DNA of 42,729 nucleotides from a virus. The notes under the pieces are model-generated. The model saw nothing but the letters and a program-made list of their open reading frames with translations, was not told the DNA's origin and did not search any database. Numbering within the stretch: position 1 is the first letter of the stretch; the number at the start of each line of letters is the position of its first letter. Location: positions 1 through 42,729 of IMG/VR virus record IMGVR_UViG_3300043602_000220, one strand, 5' to 3'. Both the position numbers and the translations under genes were made by a program. Shown piece by piece: positions 14,138 to 22,757 of the stretch.

Positions 14138-17100
14138 CCAGCAACCGCTTCTCGATTTCCTTCGCGGCGCCGTCGGTGCCGCCTTTCAATGTCGCGGAGC
14201 GGATTGCTTCCATGTCAGCGGGGCCGAGCTGGTCCAGGCGTCCAGCGGCTTCAACAGTTAAAGCACGCTCGCTCGGGGCTGGGCCTCCACGCTTTGCGGC
14301 TTGCTGGGCTTTCTTCCATCCAGCCGATGCGATCTCGTCCGCCAGTGCAGGCGGGGCTCCTCCCGCAATGAGCTTGTTCTTGAAATCCTGAGTCGCCTGC
14401 GCCTCGGCGTGCTTGATCACGGCATCGGGAGTGACGCCTCGAGGCAGCGGAGCTGTCCCGGCCGCCGCTCGGTCCAACGGCATTAAGTTCTGCTTGGCCT
14501 TGCCGTAATCCACCGGGAGGTTCTTGCCGCCGCTCTCGGTGATCTTATTGACCCGATCCACCCGGAAGCTCTTGAAATGGTTGTCGCGCCCCGATTTCGT
14601 GGAGAGCTGCGAGGGGTTCACCTCCGGCAGGCCACGAGTGGCGCCGAGGAGGTCTGAGATCACGTTTCGCTTCTGGACGGCCGTCACGGGATTCGGATCG
14701 AGCCCGATGCTGTTGGGCACTCCGTTGCGCTGGTTGTCCAGGTACTTGTAGATGTCCGCCTCCACCGCGCGACGATCGCCTCCCCAAGGCGCGAATTGAT
14801 CCTTGGTGCCCTTGCCTTCCATCCAGCGGCCGAGCTTGCGATCAAGATTGCCGGCATCGAAGGCGCGGAAGTAAAGCCCGCCCTCCTTGTTCACGCCGAA
14901 TCCGTAGGGGACGACCTCGTAAAACTTGCTGCCCTGGCTGGCGTACTTGCGGCGGCCACTGCCCCGGACTTCCTTGGTAGCTGTGTTGTGATCGACTCCC
15001 AGGCGGACGCCTTCGCCGGTCTTGATGGCTTCATTAATCCGCACAATGTTGCGCAATTGCTCCGGGGTGATGAGGTTGCCGGGTACGGTGCGATGAATGG
15101 CATCGAGCTGGGCGGGGCTGAAGTAATCACCTTCCCAACTCCGTCCATTCTCCTGGAGGCGCATCGGTTTGATCTCGCGCCCGTTGGCCACAATGGTGTC
15201 GGAAACCTGCGGGGTCTGGCCCAGGGCCTTTGCGATGGCGCCGTGGCGGTCCGCATTGAGCTTGCGGACCTCATTCTCGGTCAACAGCGTGGGGCGACCG
15301 TCCGGCTGCAAATGCAAGGAACCATCCGGATTCTTCTTATAGGTGTCCGAATTGCCGTAGAGATCGGAGATGATCTTGTGGTGCTTGCCGAGCATGTCCG
15401 CCTGAGTGACGGTGGCGACTGGGCGCGATTCATCGCCCACCCTGACATCCCGGGTGGTCCGGTCGCGGACACGTAGCAGGCCACGCAGAGCCGCGGCTTC
15501 CCGGGCGCTCAGGCGCAGCGGCTGGCCATCCATCGTGAGGAGCGATGAGCCGCCCGGTTGGGTGCGCTCACCGAACCGGTCCAGACCTGGCACCTTGCCA
15601 ATGAATTGTCCGATCGTGCTTTGCTCGAGGTGATCTGCGATCCGGCGCAGCGGGCCACCCAGGTTGTGGAGGTAATCTGGCCGCTTACCGGTGAGCAAGT
15701 CGCTGATCAACTCGCCCACGATCTCTTCGCGGGCGCTGCGCAGGTGGTCTTCCTGCGTCCAGGAGGCGCGCCGTTCCGCCTGCATCCTGGGATCGAGCTT
15801 GGTGAAGTAGCTGTCGTAAAGCTTCTGCTGCTTCTCCGGTGACATGAGTCCTTCACTGGTATTCGTACGACCCGTGGTGAAATCGGTGCCGGTACCGCCC
15901 GGTGGCTTGAAATCGCTGAAGAGCGTTCGATGCAGATCCGCGGCGGCTTCAGGAAAGAGTCGGTGGAGAACGTGGCCTATCTCGTGCAAAACGGGCGTGC
16001 CATTGCCGATCTCAGTGGCGTTGATGTAGACCTGCGGGCGATCCCCTGGCGTGGTCTCGAGGGCACGCCCAGGGGCCAGGCCGGCTTCTTTCCATTGGTC
16101 GGCGGTCAGGTAGTGAAAATCCACGTCGCCGGCACCGGAGATGAATCGCTGCGCATTCATCACCCTGGCCTGTTGTTCGAGGCCCATGCTCTCGATAGCC
16201 GGCAGGGCCTCCGGGGCCATTTCGGATTTCCAGCGGGTAAGGTCTGTTGCGACTCGGGCCGCGCGTTCGCGGGCGCTTAGGCCACGGGCGATTCCGCCAG
16301 CGGCGCCGAGCGGGGCACCTATGCCGACACCTGCCGCGAAGCCCTCTTCGCCGTCGGCTAATGCACCCAAGCCCCCACCTACAGCGGCGCCCTCGATTGC
16401 GCCCGTCACGGCGCGGCCGGCGGCCGAGAGGGCGGGATCGGCGAAGCGGCCGGATCGTGCGGCGGCCCGCACCCACTCGGCCGCAGCGGGATCGCGGGCA
16501 ATATTGCCGAGGAGCCCGAGTTGTGCGCTGTATGTCGATTTCAGAAGATTACGTCCCGCCGCACTAAGACCTTGCCCAACCATCTTGGCCACGGGTGCGC
16601 CCGCGGCCGCTGCAGCGATTGCGCCGAAGACCGGTGGGCTTGCCACCCCAAGGGCTCCAGCAGCGCCCGCTCCCAATGTACCTGCCACGCGACCGAGTGC
16701 CGGGCCGAGGGAGGCGGCCTGTTCGGTGCCGGTGCCCAAGATCGCCTCGGCAGCTTTCATGGGAGCAGCCCGGACTGCCTCGATCCCTGCGATTCCAACA
16801 TCCCCGAGAACCTCGGAAGCACGGCCAGCACCTATCAAAGCACGCGCAGTACCGCGACCGAGCATGTTGGCTGCTTTGCCTACATAACCACCACCCAATG
16901 GGAGGGCATTCACCGGATTCGCGACAATGGCCACGCCGCCGGCCAGGTCTGGATCCGCGGTGCCCCACACCTCGGGCACGAGGGCTTCCTCGCCGGAAGC
17001 CAGTCGGGCGGATTGACGCTCATCCTCACGGTTGGCTCGCCACTGCGCCATTCTTTGCTCAGAAATCTCCTCTTTTGTCTGTTTGCGCCCGGCTTCAGGA

Positions 17101-17591
17101 CCGATCTTGATGTCGAGTTTCTCCCCGATCTTCTTACCAAGAAGCATTGCGTCCCGGGAGCCTTGCGCGACGCCTTCCGCCAGGCTTTGCATCCCAGAGC
17201 CGGGATCCATGACCGCACCGGGGACAGCTTTAGCAGCCTTGGTCGCTTGTTCAACAAGCCCTCCAAAAGCCGCAGCAGCCTTCCCGGGCCATTCGCTGGG
17301 AGTAAGGCCCTTCTCATCCTTTAATTCGAAATATCTCCCCAGCTCATAATCGGTGGGGGTGTAATCAAGATTGGAAAATCTGCGTTCCAGTTCATGCAAT
17401 GGCGGAGGCCCAAGGATCTCGTCCATTTGCCGGGGATCGATGGAAGCCTGGGCAACAGGAGCAGACCCTCCGGGACGAGGGCCAAGAAGTGATTCCATCG
17501 AGCGCGATTCTTCGTCGCGGGGCGGAGCGCTCGCGTTGACAAAGCCGCCGTCCGACGGACGGGGCCCGAGGATTTCATCGACCGTTGGCAT
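14073..17591 (-). CDS. Giant internal virion protein with HExxH metallopeptidase motif (1172 aa)
   Basis: This is the last gene of the late operon and probably an ejected internal virion protein. The N-terminus has three short repeats (DEILGPRP, ESLLGPRP, DEILGPPP at about residues 5-12, 33-40 and 57-64). Residues ~220-450 are Ala/Gly-rich amphipathic or membrane-like stretches (GAIAAAAAGAPVAKMVGQGL). A zincin motif HEIGH is at residues 536-540, with a candidate third ligand in REEIVGELISDLL about 80 residues on. The C-terminal half has a charged region (FYEVVPYGFGVNKEGGLYFR). Such proteins cross or remodel the host envelope. The peptidase is inferred from the motif. The gene starts directly after its neighbour's stop (TAAATG). 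Confidence 0.75.
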   Translation of the reverse strand: MPTVDEILGPRPSDGGFVNASAPPRDEESRSMESLLGPRPGGSAPVAQASIDPRQMDEILGPPPLHELERRFSNLDYTPTDYELGRYFELKDEKGLTPSEWPGKAAAAFGGLVEQATKAAKAVPGAVMDPGSGMQSLAEGVAQGSRDAMLLGKKIGEKLDIKIGPEAGRKQTKEEISEQRMAQWRANREDERQSARLASGEEALVPEVWGTADPDLAGGVAIVANPVNALPLGGGYVGKAANMLGRGTARALIGAGRASEVLGDVGIAGIEAVRAAPMKAAEAILGTGTEQAASLGPALGRVAGTLGAGAAGALGVASPPVFGAIAAAAAGAPVAKMVGQGLSAAGRNLLKSTYSAQLGLLGNIARDPAAAEWVRAAARSGRFADPALSAAGRAVTGAIEGAAVGGGLGALADGEEGFAAGVGIGAPLGAAGGIARGLSARERAARVATDLTRWKSEMAPEALPAIESMGLEQQARVMNAQRFISGAGDVDFHYLTADQWKEAGLAPGRALETTPGDRPQVYINATEIGNGTPVLHEIGHVLHRLFPEAAADLHRTLFSDFKPPGGTGTDFTTGRTNTSEGLMSPEKQQKLYDSYFTKLDPRMQAERRASWTQEDHLRSAREEIVGELISDLLTGKRPDYLHNLGGPLRRIADHLEQSTIGQFIGKVPGLDRFGERTQPGGSSLLTMDGQPLRLSAREAAALRGLLRVRDRTTRDVRVGDESRPVATVTQADMLGKHHKIISDLYGNSDTYKKNPDGSLHLQPDGRPTLLTENEVRKLNADRHGAIAKALGQTPQVSDTIVANGREIKPMRLQENGRSWEGDYFSPAQLDAIHRTVPGNLITPEQLRNIVRINEAIKTGEGVRLGVDHNTATKEVRGSGRRKYASQGSKFYEVVPYGFGVNKEGGLYFRAFDAGNLDRKLGRWMEGKGTKDQFAPWGGDRRAVEADIYKYLDNQRNGVPNSIGLDPNPVTAVQKRNVISDLLGATRGLPEVNPSQLSTKSGRDNHFKSFRVDRVNKITESGGKNLPVDYGKAKQNLMPLDRAAAGTAPLPRGVTPDAVIKHAEAQATQDFKNKLIAGGAPPALADEIASAGWKKAQQAAKRGGPAPSERALTVEAAGRLDQLGPADMEAIRSATLKGGTDGAAKEIEKRLLVKVPTVSANGLRGRGQGQPIQ

Positions 17592-18908
17592 TTAGAATCC
17601 GCCACTGGCCCCACCGCCGGGCTTCGGGCGATCGCCGCTGAATTTCTGTGTGATGATTGCCGCGGCCTCGTCCCAGGTCAGGTGTCCCATGTCCAGCGCC
17701 TTGCGGACTTGCTCGGGCGAAGTAAACTCGCCGGTCTTGGTCGAAACCCGCACTCGCAACCAAAGGGGCATGTTCTCCGGGAGTTTGCCATTGTTGTTCT
17801 CCGACCAGGTGCGGACGCGATTGACGAGATCATTACGGGCGCCCTCAATAGCAGCCTTGGTCACCTTGGTGCGCGTGCCCCAGCCGGCGGGAATCATGTA
17901 TTTCTTCGCGGACTCTACCTCGCCCTCTCGCGCCACACTCGAGGGATCAGAGATCTTGGCGTTGCTGATGGCGGTTTGATACGCGAGTTGGCCGAGTGCG
18001 GCGGACCCCGCTTGATCGAAGATTTCCGCGCCTCCATATTTGTCCACCGCCTTGGCGTAGTCATCGAGTTGCTGCGCATAGACTGGGGCGATGTTCAGGA
18101 AAGTCTCATCAGCGGAACTGAGCTTTGGCGGAGCTTCTGGCTTCTCCTTCGGCAGCATCTGAACCCCACCCTTGCCCGAAACAAAACCCTTCCCAACCAC
18201 ATTGCCCTCATCATCTCTAATAGTCTGGGCAATCGGAGTTCCACCAGCGCCCGAGTCTTCCAACATCTGGAAGGTGCCCGTCCGCGGAGAATAAACCCCC
18301 TTGCGGCCCGAGATTGTGAATTCCTCCGGCTTTGTGGGAGTGCGCTGCGAGTAGGTTGAGACAGCGTTGAGCAGTCCTGTCGTTTCCGGTTGACCAAGAA
18401 CACCTGATTCCGCCGCGTAACGCATGACCGCGTCTGGATCAAGTGTGGGCCGATAAACCGAAGGCTCACTGCCAGGCGCATAAGACATCGGCGGGTTGAG
18501 TTGCTGGCTGACATATCGATTGAATGTCCCGAGCCGATTCTGGGCCTCGAGCCTCTGCGCGGCCTCGTCGGCGCGGAGAGCTTGCTCCTTCTTGAGCAGA
18601 TCCGTTCGGGCGGCCTGATCCTGCGCCTCCGCCTTGAGACGCTGCTGGGTCATGTACATTGCTGCGCTACCAATCACGCCCCTGGCCGCGCCGGTGCTCA
18701 TGCTCGGGACTTTCGCAAGTTTCTCGCCGAACATCTCCATGGCTTGCGGGTCGTCCTTCAGGTAGCGGCCAATCATCTCGGCGCTGGCGACGGCCTGGTC
18801 GCGTTCCTGTCGGTTCTGCTGCCAGTTCTGGATGTTCTGCGAGATCCGCGGGCCCATCGCTGCGAAATAATCGCCGGCAAGATAATGTTCTCCAGGTGCG
18901 TAGGGCAT
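17592..18908 (-). CDS. Internal virion protein (438 aa)
   Basis: The N-terminus MPYAPGEHYLAGDYFAAMGP, then RISQNIQNWQQNRQERDQA, matches in pattern the start of the 114-aa protein at 19711-20055 (AGAGPRLRANINAWQQQRAQ), so the two share an N-terminal module. The middle is Gln/Ala-rich and helical (RADEAAQRLEAQNRLGTFNR). The C-terminal half includes a TFLNIAPVYAQQLDDYAKAV segment. No enzyme motif is visible. Size, helical composition and position just upstream of the giant internal protein suggest a T7 gp14/gp15-like inner-core or ejection protein. The leader is a heptanucleotide array with no Shine-Dalgarno sequence. Confidence 0.7.
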   Translation of the reverse strand: MPYAPGEHYLAGDYFAAMGPRISQNIQNWQQNRQERDQAVASAEMIGRYLKDDPQAMEMFGEKLAKVPSMSTGAARGVIGSAAMYMTQQRLKAEAQDQAARTDLLKKEQALRADEAAQRLEAQNRLGTFNRYVSQQLNPPMSYAPGSEPSVYRPTLDPDAVMRYAAESGVLGQPETTGLLNAVSTYSQRTPTKPEEFTISGRKGVYSPRTGTFQMLEDSGAGGTPIAQTIRDDEGNVVGKGFVSGKGGVQMLPKEKPEAPPKLSSADETFLNIAPVYAQQLDDYAKAVDKYGGAEIFDQAGSAALGQLAYQTAISNAKISDPSSVAREGEVESAKKYMIPAGWGTRTKVTKAAIEGARNDLVNRVRTWSENNNGKLPENMPLWLRVRVSTKTGEFTSPEQVRKALDMGHLTWDEAAAIITQKFSGDRPKPGGGASGGF

Positions 18909-18914
18909 GACTAA

Positions 18915-18942
18915 GTGAGAGTTGAGAGTTGAGAGTTGAGAG
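18915..18942. repeat. Heptanucleotide array 2 (TTGAGAG type)
   Basis: There are four exact-length heptads on the plus strand: GTGAGAG, TTGAGAG, TTGAGAG, TTGAGAG. They end 6 nt upstream of the ATG of the 438-aa gene, so the mRNA leader is CTCTCAA-type and pyrimidine/adenine only, without a Shine-Dalgarno sequence. Confidence 0.9.
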
Positions 18943-18953
18943 ACCGGCGCGTG

Positions 18954-19385
18954 TTAGTGCGGCTTTCCGTGCTCGTCATGGTTATCGGCCCAGGTCTGCT
19001 TGCGAAGGACGGGAGAAACTTTCCGCATGTGACCGTACCCGCCGCAGATCGCGGCAACCATGCAGTACATCTCGACCCCGGCAAACCGGAGGGTGTCGGC
19101 CATTTGGCGCTCGGCACTGTCGCCCGACTTCTCCCATGCGACGCTGTCGGCATAGGCGTTGGTGATAGTGATGATGACCGGGCGCAGGTGGAACCAATGC
19201 GCCAGGAAAAATGGGTGACTGTAAAGCTCGACGGCTTCGGCCAGGACTTCAAGCAGCGCCTCGGGGCCTCGCTGTTCATCGATGATGTCGTCGATAGCGT
19301 GGCAATACTTCCACCACTTCTGCAACCAATCCGCCGCAATAGGGTTTCCATTCGTGACCTCGCCAATGGGAATCTCTCGAGTCAA
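18954..19385 (-). CDS. Hypothetical virion-region protein (143 aa), TTG start
   Basis: The TTG at 19385 overlaps the previous stop (TTGA). The protein has WWKYCHAIDDIIDEQRGPEA, then EAVELYSHPFFLAHWFHLRP and ITITNAYADSVAWEKSGD. The same order of motifs (DD-acidic, N/H-P-FF, L-P, N-A-W/Y-D) occurs in the 169-aa protein at 20937-21446, so they are paralogues. The paired acidic residues and His could bind metal, but no family is recognised. Confidence 0.7.
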   Translation of the reverse strand: MTREIPIGEVTNGNPIAADWLQKWWKYCHAIDDIIDEQRGPEALLEVLAEAVELYSHPFFLAHWFHLRPVIITITNAYADSVAWEKSGDSAERQMADTLRFAGVEMYCMVAAICGGYGHMRKVSPVLRKQTWADNHDEHGKPH

Positions 19386-19714
19386 GCAAGCTGCAAATCA
19401 TGGGCCGCACTGGTGGGTCGGACATTCGATGTCCAATACTCGATCGTGAGGAAGGCGGACCGGGTGCGGGCACTCGCGCCGTGGACCTGCCCGACAGGGA
19501 CCTTCATGGGACGAATTGGACCCACGGGACCGATGGCCCTGGTACGACCTGCCCGACGCCATACCATGCGCCCCCACAATGGCACCAGCCAGGCATCGAG
19601 GTGCGGATGCCGATGGTCCGGGATCTCACAGCCCCGAGGCACGAGCCACAACTCGGCGCGCCAGCGGCCCAATCTCAGTATGGGAATGCCAGTACAGTTG
19701 AAAATGCGGTTCAA
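19382..19714 (-). CDS. Small cupin-like protein (110 aa), TTG start
   Basis: The sequence GCEIPDHRHPHLDAWLVPLW, then GRMVWRRAG and PVGQVHGA, fits a minimal cupin barrel. There is a HxHxH set near residues 30-40 and a fourth His about 45 residues later. These would bind a metal at the active site. The TTG at 19714 overlaps the preceding stop (TTGA). A metal-binding cupin between internal virion genes is unexpected. It might modify or bind a sugar or be structural. The fold call is by motif only. Confidence 0.55.
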   Translation of the reverse strand: MNRIFNCTGIPILRLGRWRAELWLVPRGCEIPDHRHPHLDAWLVPLWGRMVWRRAGRTRAIGPVGPIRPMKVPVGQVHGASARTRSAFLTIEYWTSNVRPTSAAHDLQLA

Positions 19715-20055
19715 AGGGAGCGGGTCTTCTTCTTGAAGATGCTGTCATCCTGGTTGCCTGTGAGCTGCTTGAGCGCGGTCTGGTAATCAAGTGAGGCGCC
19801 CGGATTGAAAATGGGATTGGCTCCGGAACCGAGCGGAACACCACCGAGAGCCGGCGCCGGCGCGGTGCTGGGAAATTGTTCGCCAGTCCCCAGGTTAGGA
19901 TCGGCCGGTTGTGCCGCAATCGCTGCATGAAATTGGCGCAGCGCGTCGTCCTGTGCCCGTTGTTGCTGCCAGGCGTTGATGTTCGCGCGCAGCCTCGGGC
20001 CGGCTCCGGCAAAAGCCTGGAGGCCGTTTCCTTGGAGTCCTGAATTGTAGGGCAT
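19711..20055 (-). CDS. Small internal virion-type protein (114 aa)
   Basis: The N-terminus (NGLQAFAGAGPRLRANINAW, then QQQRAQDDALRQF) shares its pattern with the start of the 438-aa protein. A Pro/Gly-rich middle (PAPALGGVPLGSGANPIF) and a basic end follow. The shared helix probably mediates assembly with the same partner. It begins 9 nt after the 289-aa gene. Confidence 0.65.
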   Translation of the reverse strand: MPYNSGLQGNGLQAFAGAGPRLRANINAWQQQRAQDDALRQFHAAIAAQPADPNLGTGEQFPSTAPAPALGGVPLGSGANPIFNPGASLDYQTALKQLTGNQDDSIFKKKTRSL

Positions 20056-20064
20056 AAGCGTAAA

Positions 20065-20934
20065 TCAGAGTGATCCAAGCAACGCGGACGCAGCGCCGGC
20101 TTGGGCATTGCCTATTCCTATCTTGCGCGCCGCTTGTGCGTTGTAGTTGGTGTTGTAGAGGTCCTGGGCGTAGGCGTTGTTCGGGTCGAAGCGGTCGTAC
20201 ACCATCTGGCTTTGATTCCCGAAGCCTGACCCAGCCCCGAGAAGGCTTCCGGTGGCGCCTGGCGTCTGGGCCCGCTGGCTGAACATCGCCAAGTAGGGAT
20301 CGTTCGCCGCGGCATTGACTCCAGCCATTTGCATGCCCCGGTTGAGATTCTCGCCACGCCATTGGTTGGCAGCGCCGCTCTGCGCCAGGGTTTCGGCATA
20401 AGCATCCGCAGGACCGTACCCGAGTCCGCGCGCGGCCTGGCCTGAGCGCGAGGACTGGTTAACCACATCGCGCAAACCGGTCGGCAGATTGTAGCCCGCC
20501 TGCACATCACCCAGGGTTTGCTGGTTGAGAGAATCGAGCAATGCGGCCTGGTTGGGATCATACGCCCTTGCTGCTTCCCGCATCTGTGGCCCGTATTGCT
20601 GGAGATCCGCCACGTCCGCCCCGCGCTGCGCGCTGCTGGCCTGGCGATCGAGCGCAGATAAGCCAGGAGCCATCCTCTGGTAGGCATCGTACATGCCTCC
20701 TTGCCCGTTCGCGCCGAAAAGCGCCGTGTTAAAGGATTGAAGGTTCTGCGCGTCATACTGGGGCCGGTACTGCGATTCCAGCGCGAAACGATCGCCGGCG
20801 AGTGCGCGCTCGTTCGCCAAGGTGTCGCCCCATTCCTGATCGAGATCGCGGCTGCCCGGATCGGCATAGGCTTTGTTGGCCGCGGAACTCAGCGGCTTGG
20901 TGATCGGACTCGAGATGAAATCGTAAAAGCCCAT
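20065..20934 (-). CDS. Internal virion protein (289 aa), Gln/Ala-rich
   Basis: The protein starts MGFYDFISSPITKPLSSAAN. It is rich in Ala, Gln, Asn and Gly, with long predicted helices (SALDRQASSAQRGADVADLQ) and an end of small residues (GNAQAGAASALLGSL). It lacks enzyme motifs. Small-residue-rich, Gln-rich proteins at this place are usual for podovirus ejection proteins (T7 gp14-like). Its leader is a degenerate heptanucleotide array ending 1 nt before the ATG. Confidence 0.7.
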   Translation of the reverse strand: MGFYDFISSPITKPLSSAANKAYADPGSRDLDQEWGDTLANERALAGDRFALESQYRPQYDAQNLQSFNTALFGANGQGGMYDAYQRMAPGLSALDRQASSAQRGADVADLQQYGPQMREAARAYDPNQAALLDSLNQQTLGDVQAGYNLPTGLRDVVNQSSRSGQAARGLGYGPADAYAETLAQSGAANQWRGENLNRGMQMAGVNAAANDPYLAMFSQRAQTPGATGSLLGAGSGFGNQSQMVYDRFDPNNAYAQDLYNTNYNAQAARKIGIGNAQAGAASALLGSL

Positions 20935-20935
20935 G

Positions 20936-20963
20936 GTTAGTGAGGAGTTAAGAGTGAGGCGTG
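20936..20963. repeat. Heptanucleotide array 3, degenerate
   Basis: Four diverged heptads on the plus strand (GTTAGTG, AGGAGTT, AAGAGTG, AGGCGTG) cover the last codons of the 169-aa gene and the leader of the 289-aa gene. The period is clear but units are not identical, so this is weaker than the other arrays. Confidence 0.55.
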
Positions 20964-21446
20964 ATTTGTGGAGCAGCGATCGGACCCGTCACAATACTGC
21001 GATTCATCCAATTCCTGTTGCAGGCCACGATAGAGCAGCCGACGGATCTCCATCGAGACCTTGCGGCGGTACGCATAGCCACCGGTCAAACCGGCCACGA
21101 CTTGCGCGACTTCATTGCCTAGATCCGCAAATAAAATCGTCTTCCGATTCGCCGGCGGGAGGTTGTTCGCGTCCTGCCACGCATTGATCGCGATATCGTG
21201 GGCGGGTATCAGGTGCGCCGCGAATCGCCCAAAGAAAGGATTCCTCGGCATTGCCACCAGGAGCAAATGAGCCAGGAGCCCCACGTCGACCTTCCCGTTG
21301 TCGCCATCGTGAAGGTCATCCAGAAGCCGGAAAGCGCCGCCCCAGATCCGCAGATATTCGAGCGCTTCCTGGTTGCCGTTTGCAGCCAGAGCCATTGCCT
21401 TCTCAGTGAAGGCCCCATCGTGCTCTCGTTCCTCGGGCGTGCTCAT
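20937..21446 (-). CDS. Hypothetical virion-region protein (169 aa), paralogue of 18954-19385
   Basis: The protein has LRIWGGAFRLLDDLHDGDNG, then LLVAMPRNPFFGRFAAHLIP and AINAWQDANNLPP, aligned in motif order with the 143-aa protein. The C-terminal residues (NHASLLTPH) are written by heptanucleotide repeat DNA, suggesting that the repeat extended the gene. The start overlaps the stop of the 436-aa gene. Function unknown; a virion-assembly role is inferred from its place. Confidence 0.7.
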   Translation of the reverse strand: MSTPEEREHDGAFTEKAMALAANGNQEALEYLRIWGGAFRLLDDLHDGDNGKVDVGLLAHLLLVAMPRNPFFGRFAAHLIPAHDIAINAWQDANNLPPANRKTILFADLGNEVAQVVAGLTGGYAYRRKVSMEIRRLLYRGLQQELDESQYCDGSDRCSTNHASLLTPH

Positions 21447-22753
21447 TGAAACACGGTGACAAACAAGTAATCGGGATTGTTGAAGTTGGTCATCGAAAGG
21501 CCCGTCAGCACATCGAAAGAGGTGGTCGTGGGGCTCTGGGTCACCTTGGGCGCGGGATCGCTCCCGCGCACGTTGACCCAGACCATCGGACCCTGATTTT
21601 CGTGGTTAGCGCCGCTCGAGGTGAGTTGCACCGAATAATCGGCGGAGGCCATCGGGGTCTCAAAGAAGATCCGATATTGCCCCGCGTTGCTGTCGAGATC
21701 GAGGGTGTTGTCCCCGGTGCGGAGGACCGCGGTGATGTTGTTCCCGGCCCGGATCGGGTTGGATTTCCATTTCAGGAAGGACTTGCCCACGCCCGAACCC
21801 GTGAGGGTCACGAGCTTGGTGGCGTCCGCAGCAATCGCCCCTGCCTTGGTCGTGTAGAGCTTGAATTGCTGCGCGGTGCCAAAGGGATTGATGTAGTACG
21901 GGGTCCAGGCAGTCACACCCGCACCGGCCTGATTCGTGAGGAACCAGATGACATCCCCAGCGACCAACAAATGAGGGACCGCACACCCGATGACGCCCGT
22001 GGCGGTGTCCCAGGTATTGGTGACAAGCGAGGCGATCGCGATGGTCCCGTTGATATTCGCCCATGCCTTGATCCCGCCCGCCTGGACCAACACATCATTG
22101 AGCTTCACGCGAACCTGCTGGCTCCCGGCGGGCAGGCTCGCATCGTTCATCAGCAGCTCGTCATTGAATCGGTCGAGGACCCCACCCACGGGAAATCCCG
22201 TCGTGTCCGCAATCAGCGTGTTGGTCACCGCGGAGACCGCCGTGCGGAGCTTGGCCTTTCGGTTCTTGTTCGTGCCGGTGCCTGCGCTCGCGTCGTAAAG
22301 GAGGATCGTGTCCGCGTCCCGGTCGATCTGGGACACCTTGTCGAGCTCGGTCTGGCTATTGACCGCTTCCCGGAGGGTGTCCGGGAGGGTCGCCTTGCAG
22401 TCCTTGCCCTTCTGGATGACCCAGAGGTAATCCTCGAAGGTCACCTCCGTGATCTTGGTCGGGGACGATTTGCCCAGGTCAAGAATCTTCCGAATGGTCG
22501 TGCTGCGGAGAGAGCCCAGGTCGAGATCCTGATACATGATCAGGTCGGTCTCCACCGGGTCACCCGGTGTCAGGTCGGAAATGATGTCCGGGGCAAGCTT
22601 GTCGGCCGTGATCGAGCCAGGAGCAATCGCAGAGCTCGAGAGCGACCCCTGCAGCTCGATGGTCGGGCGCCCGAGCTGGTTGAGCTTGGTCTGGGTGACT
22701 TTCTCGTTCTCTGAGAATTGGTAGCCAGGAACGACTCGGAGGGATAATGCCAT
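21443..22753 (-). CDS. Tail fibre / tail-tip type structural protein (436 aa)
   Basis: The sequence opens MALSLRVVPGYQFSENEKVT, followed by a polar region with IELQGSLSSSAIAPGSITAD, a motif typical of fibre N-termini. Strand-rich, Thr/Ala/Gly-rich segments come after (TATGVIGCAVPHLLVAGDVI), and the C-terminal part (MASADYSVQLTSSGANHENQ) is jelly-roll-like. No enzymatic motif is visible. It lies 4 nt after the nozzle gene and probably attaches to it. Confidence 0.65.
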   Translation of the reverse strand: MALSLRVVPGYQFSENEKVTQTKLNQLGRPTIELQGSLSSSAIAPGSITADKLAPDIISDLTPGDPVETDLIMYQDLDLGSLRSTTIRKILDLGKSSPTKITEVTFEDYLWVIQKGKDCKATLPDTLREAVNSQTELDKVSQIDRDADTILLYDASAGTGTNKNRKAKLRTAVSAVTNTLIADTTGFPVGGVLDRFNDELLMNDASLPAGSQQVRVKLNDVLVQAGGIKAWANINGTIAIASLVTNTWDTATGVIGCAVPHLLVAGDVIWFLTNQAGAGVTAWTPYYINPFGTAQQFKLYTTKAGAIAADATKLVTLTGSGVGKSFLKWKSNPIRAGNNITAVLRTGDNTLDLDSNAGQYRIFFETPMASADYSVQLTSSGANHENQGPMVWVNVRGSDPAPKVTQSPTTTSFDVLTGLSMTNFNNPDYLFVTVFQ

Positions 22754-22757
22754 GGGA

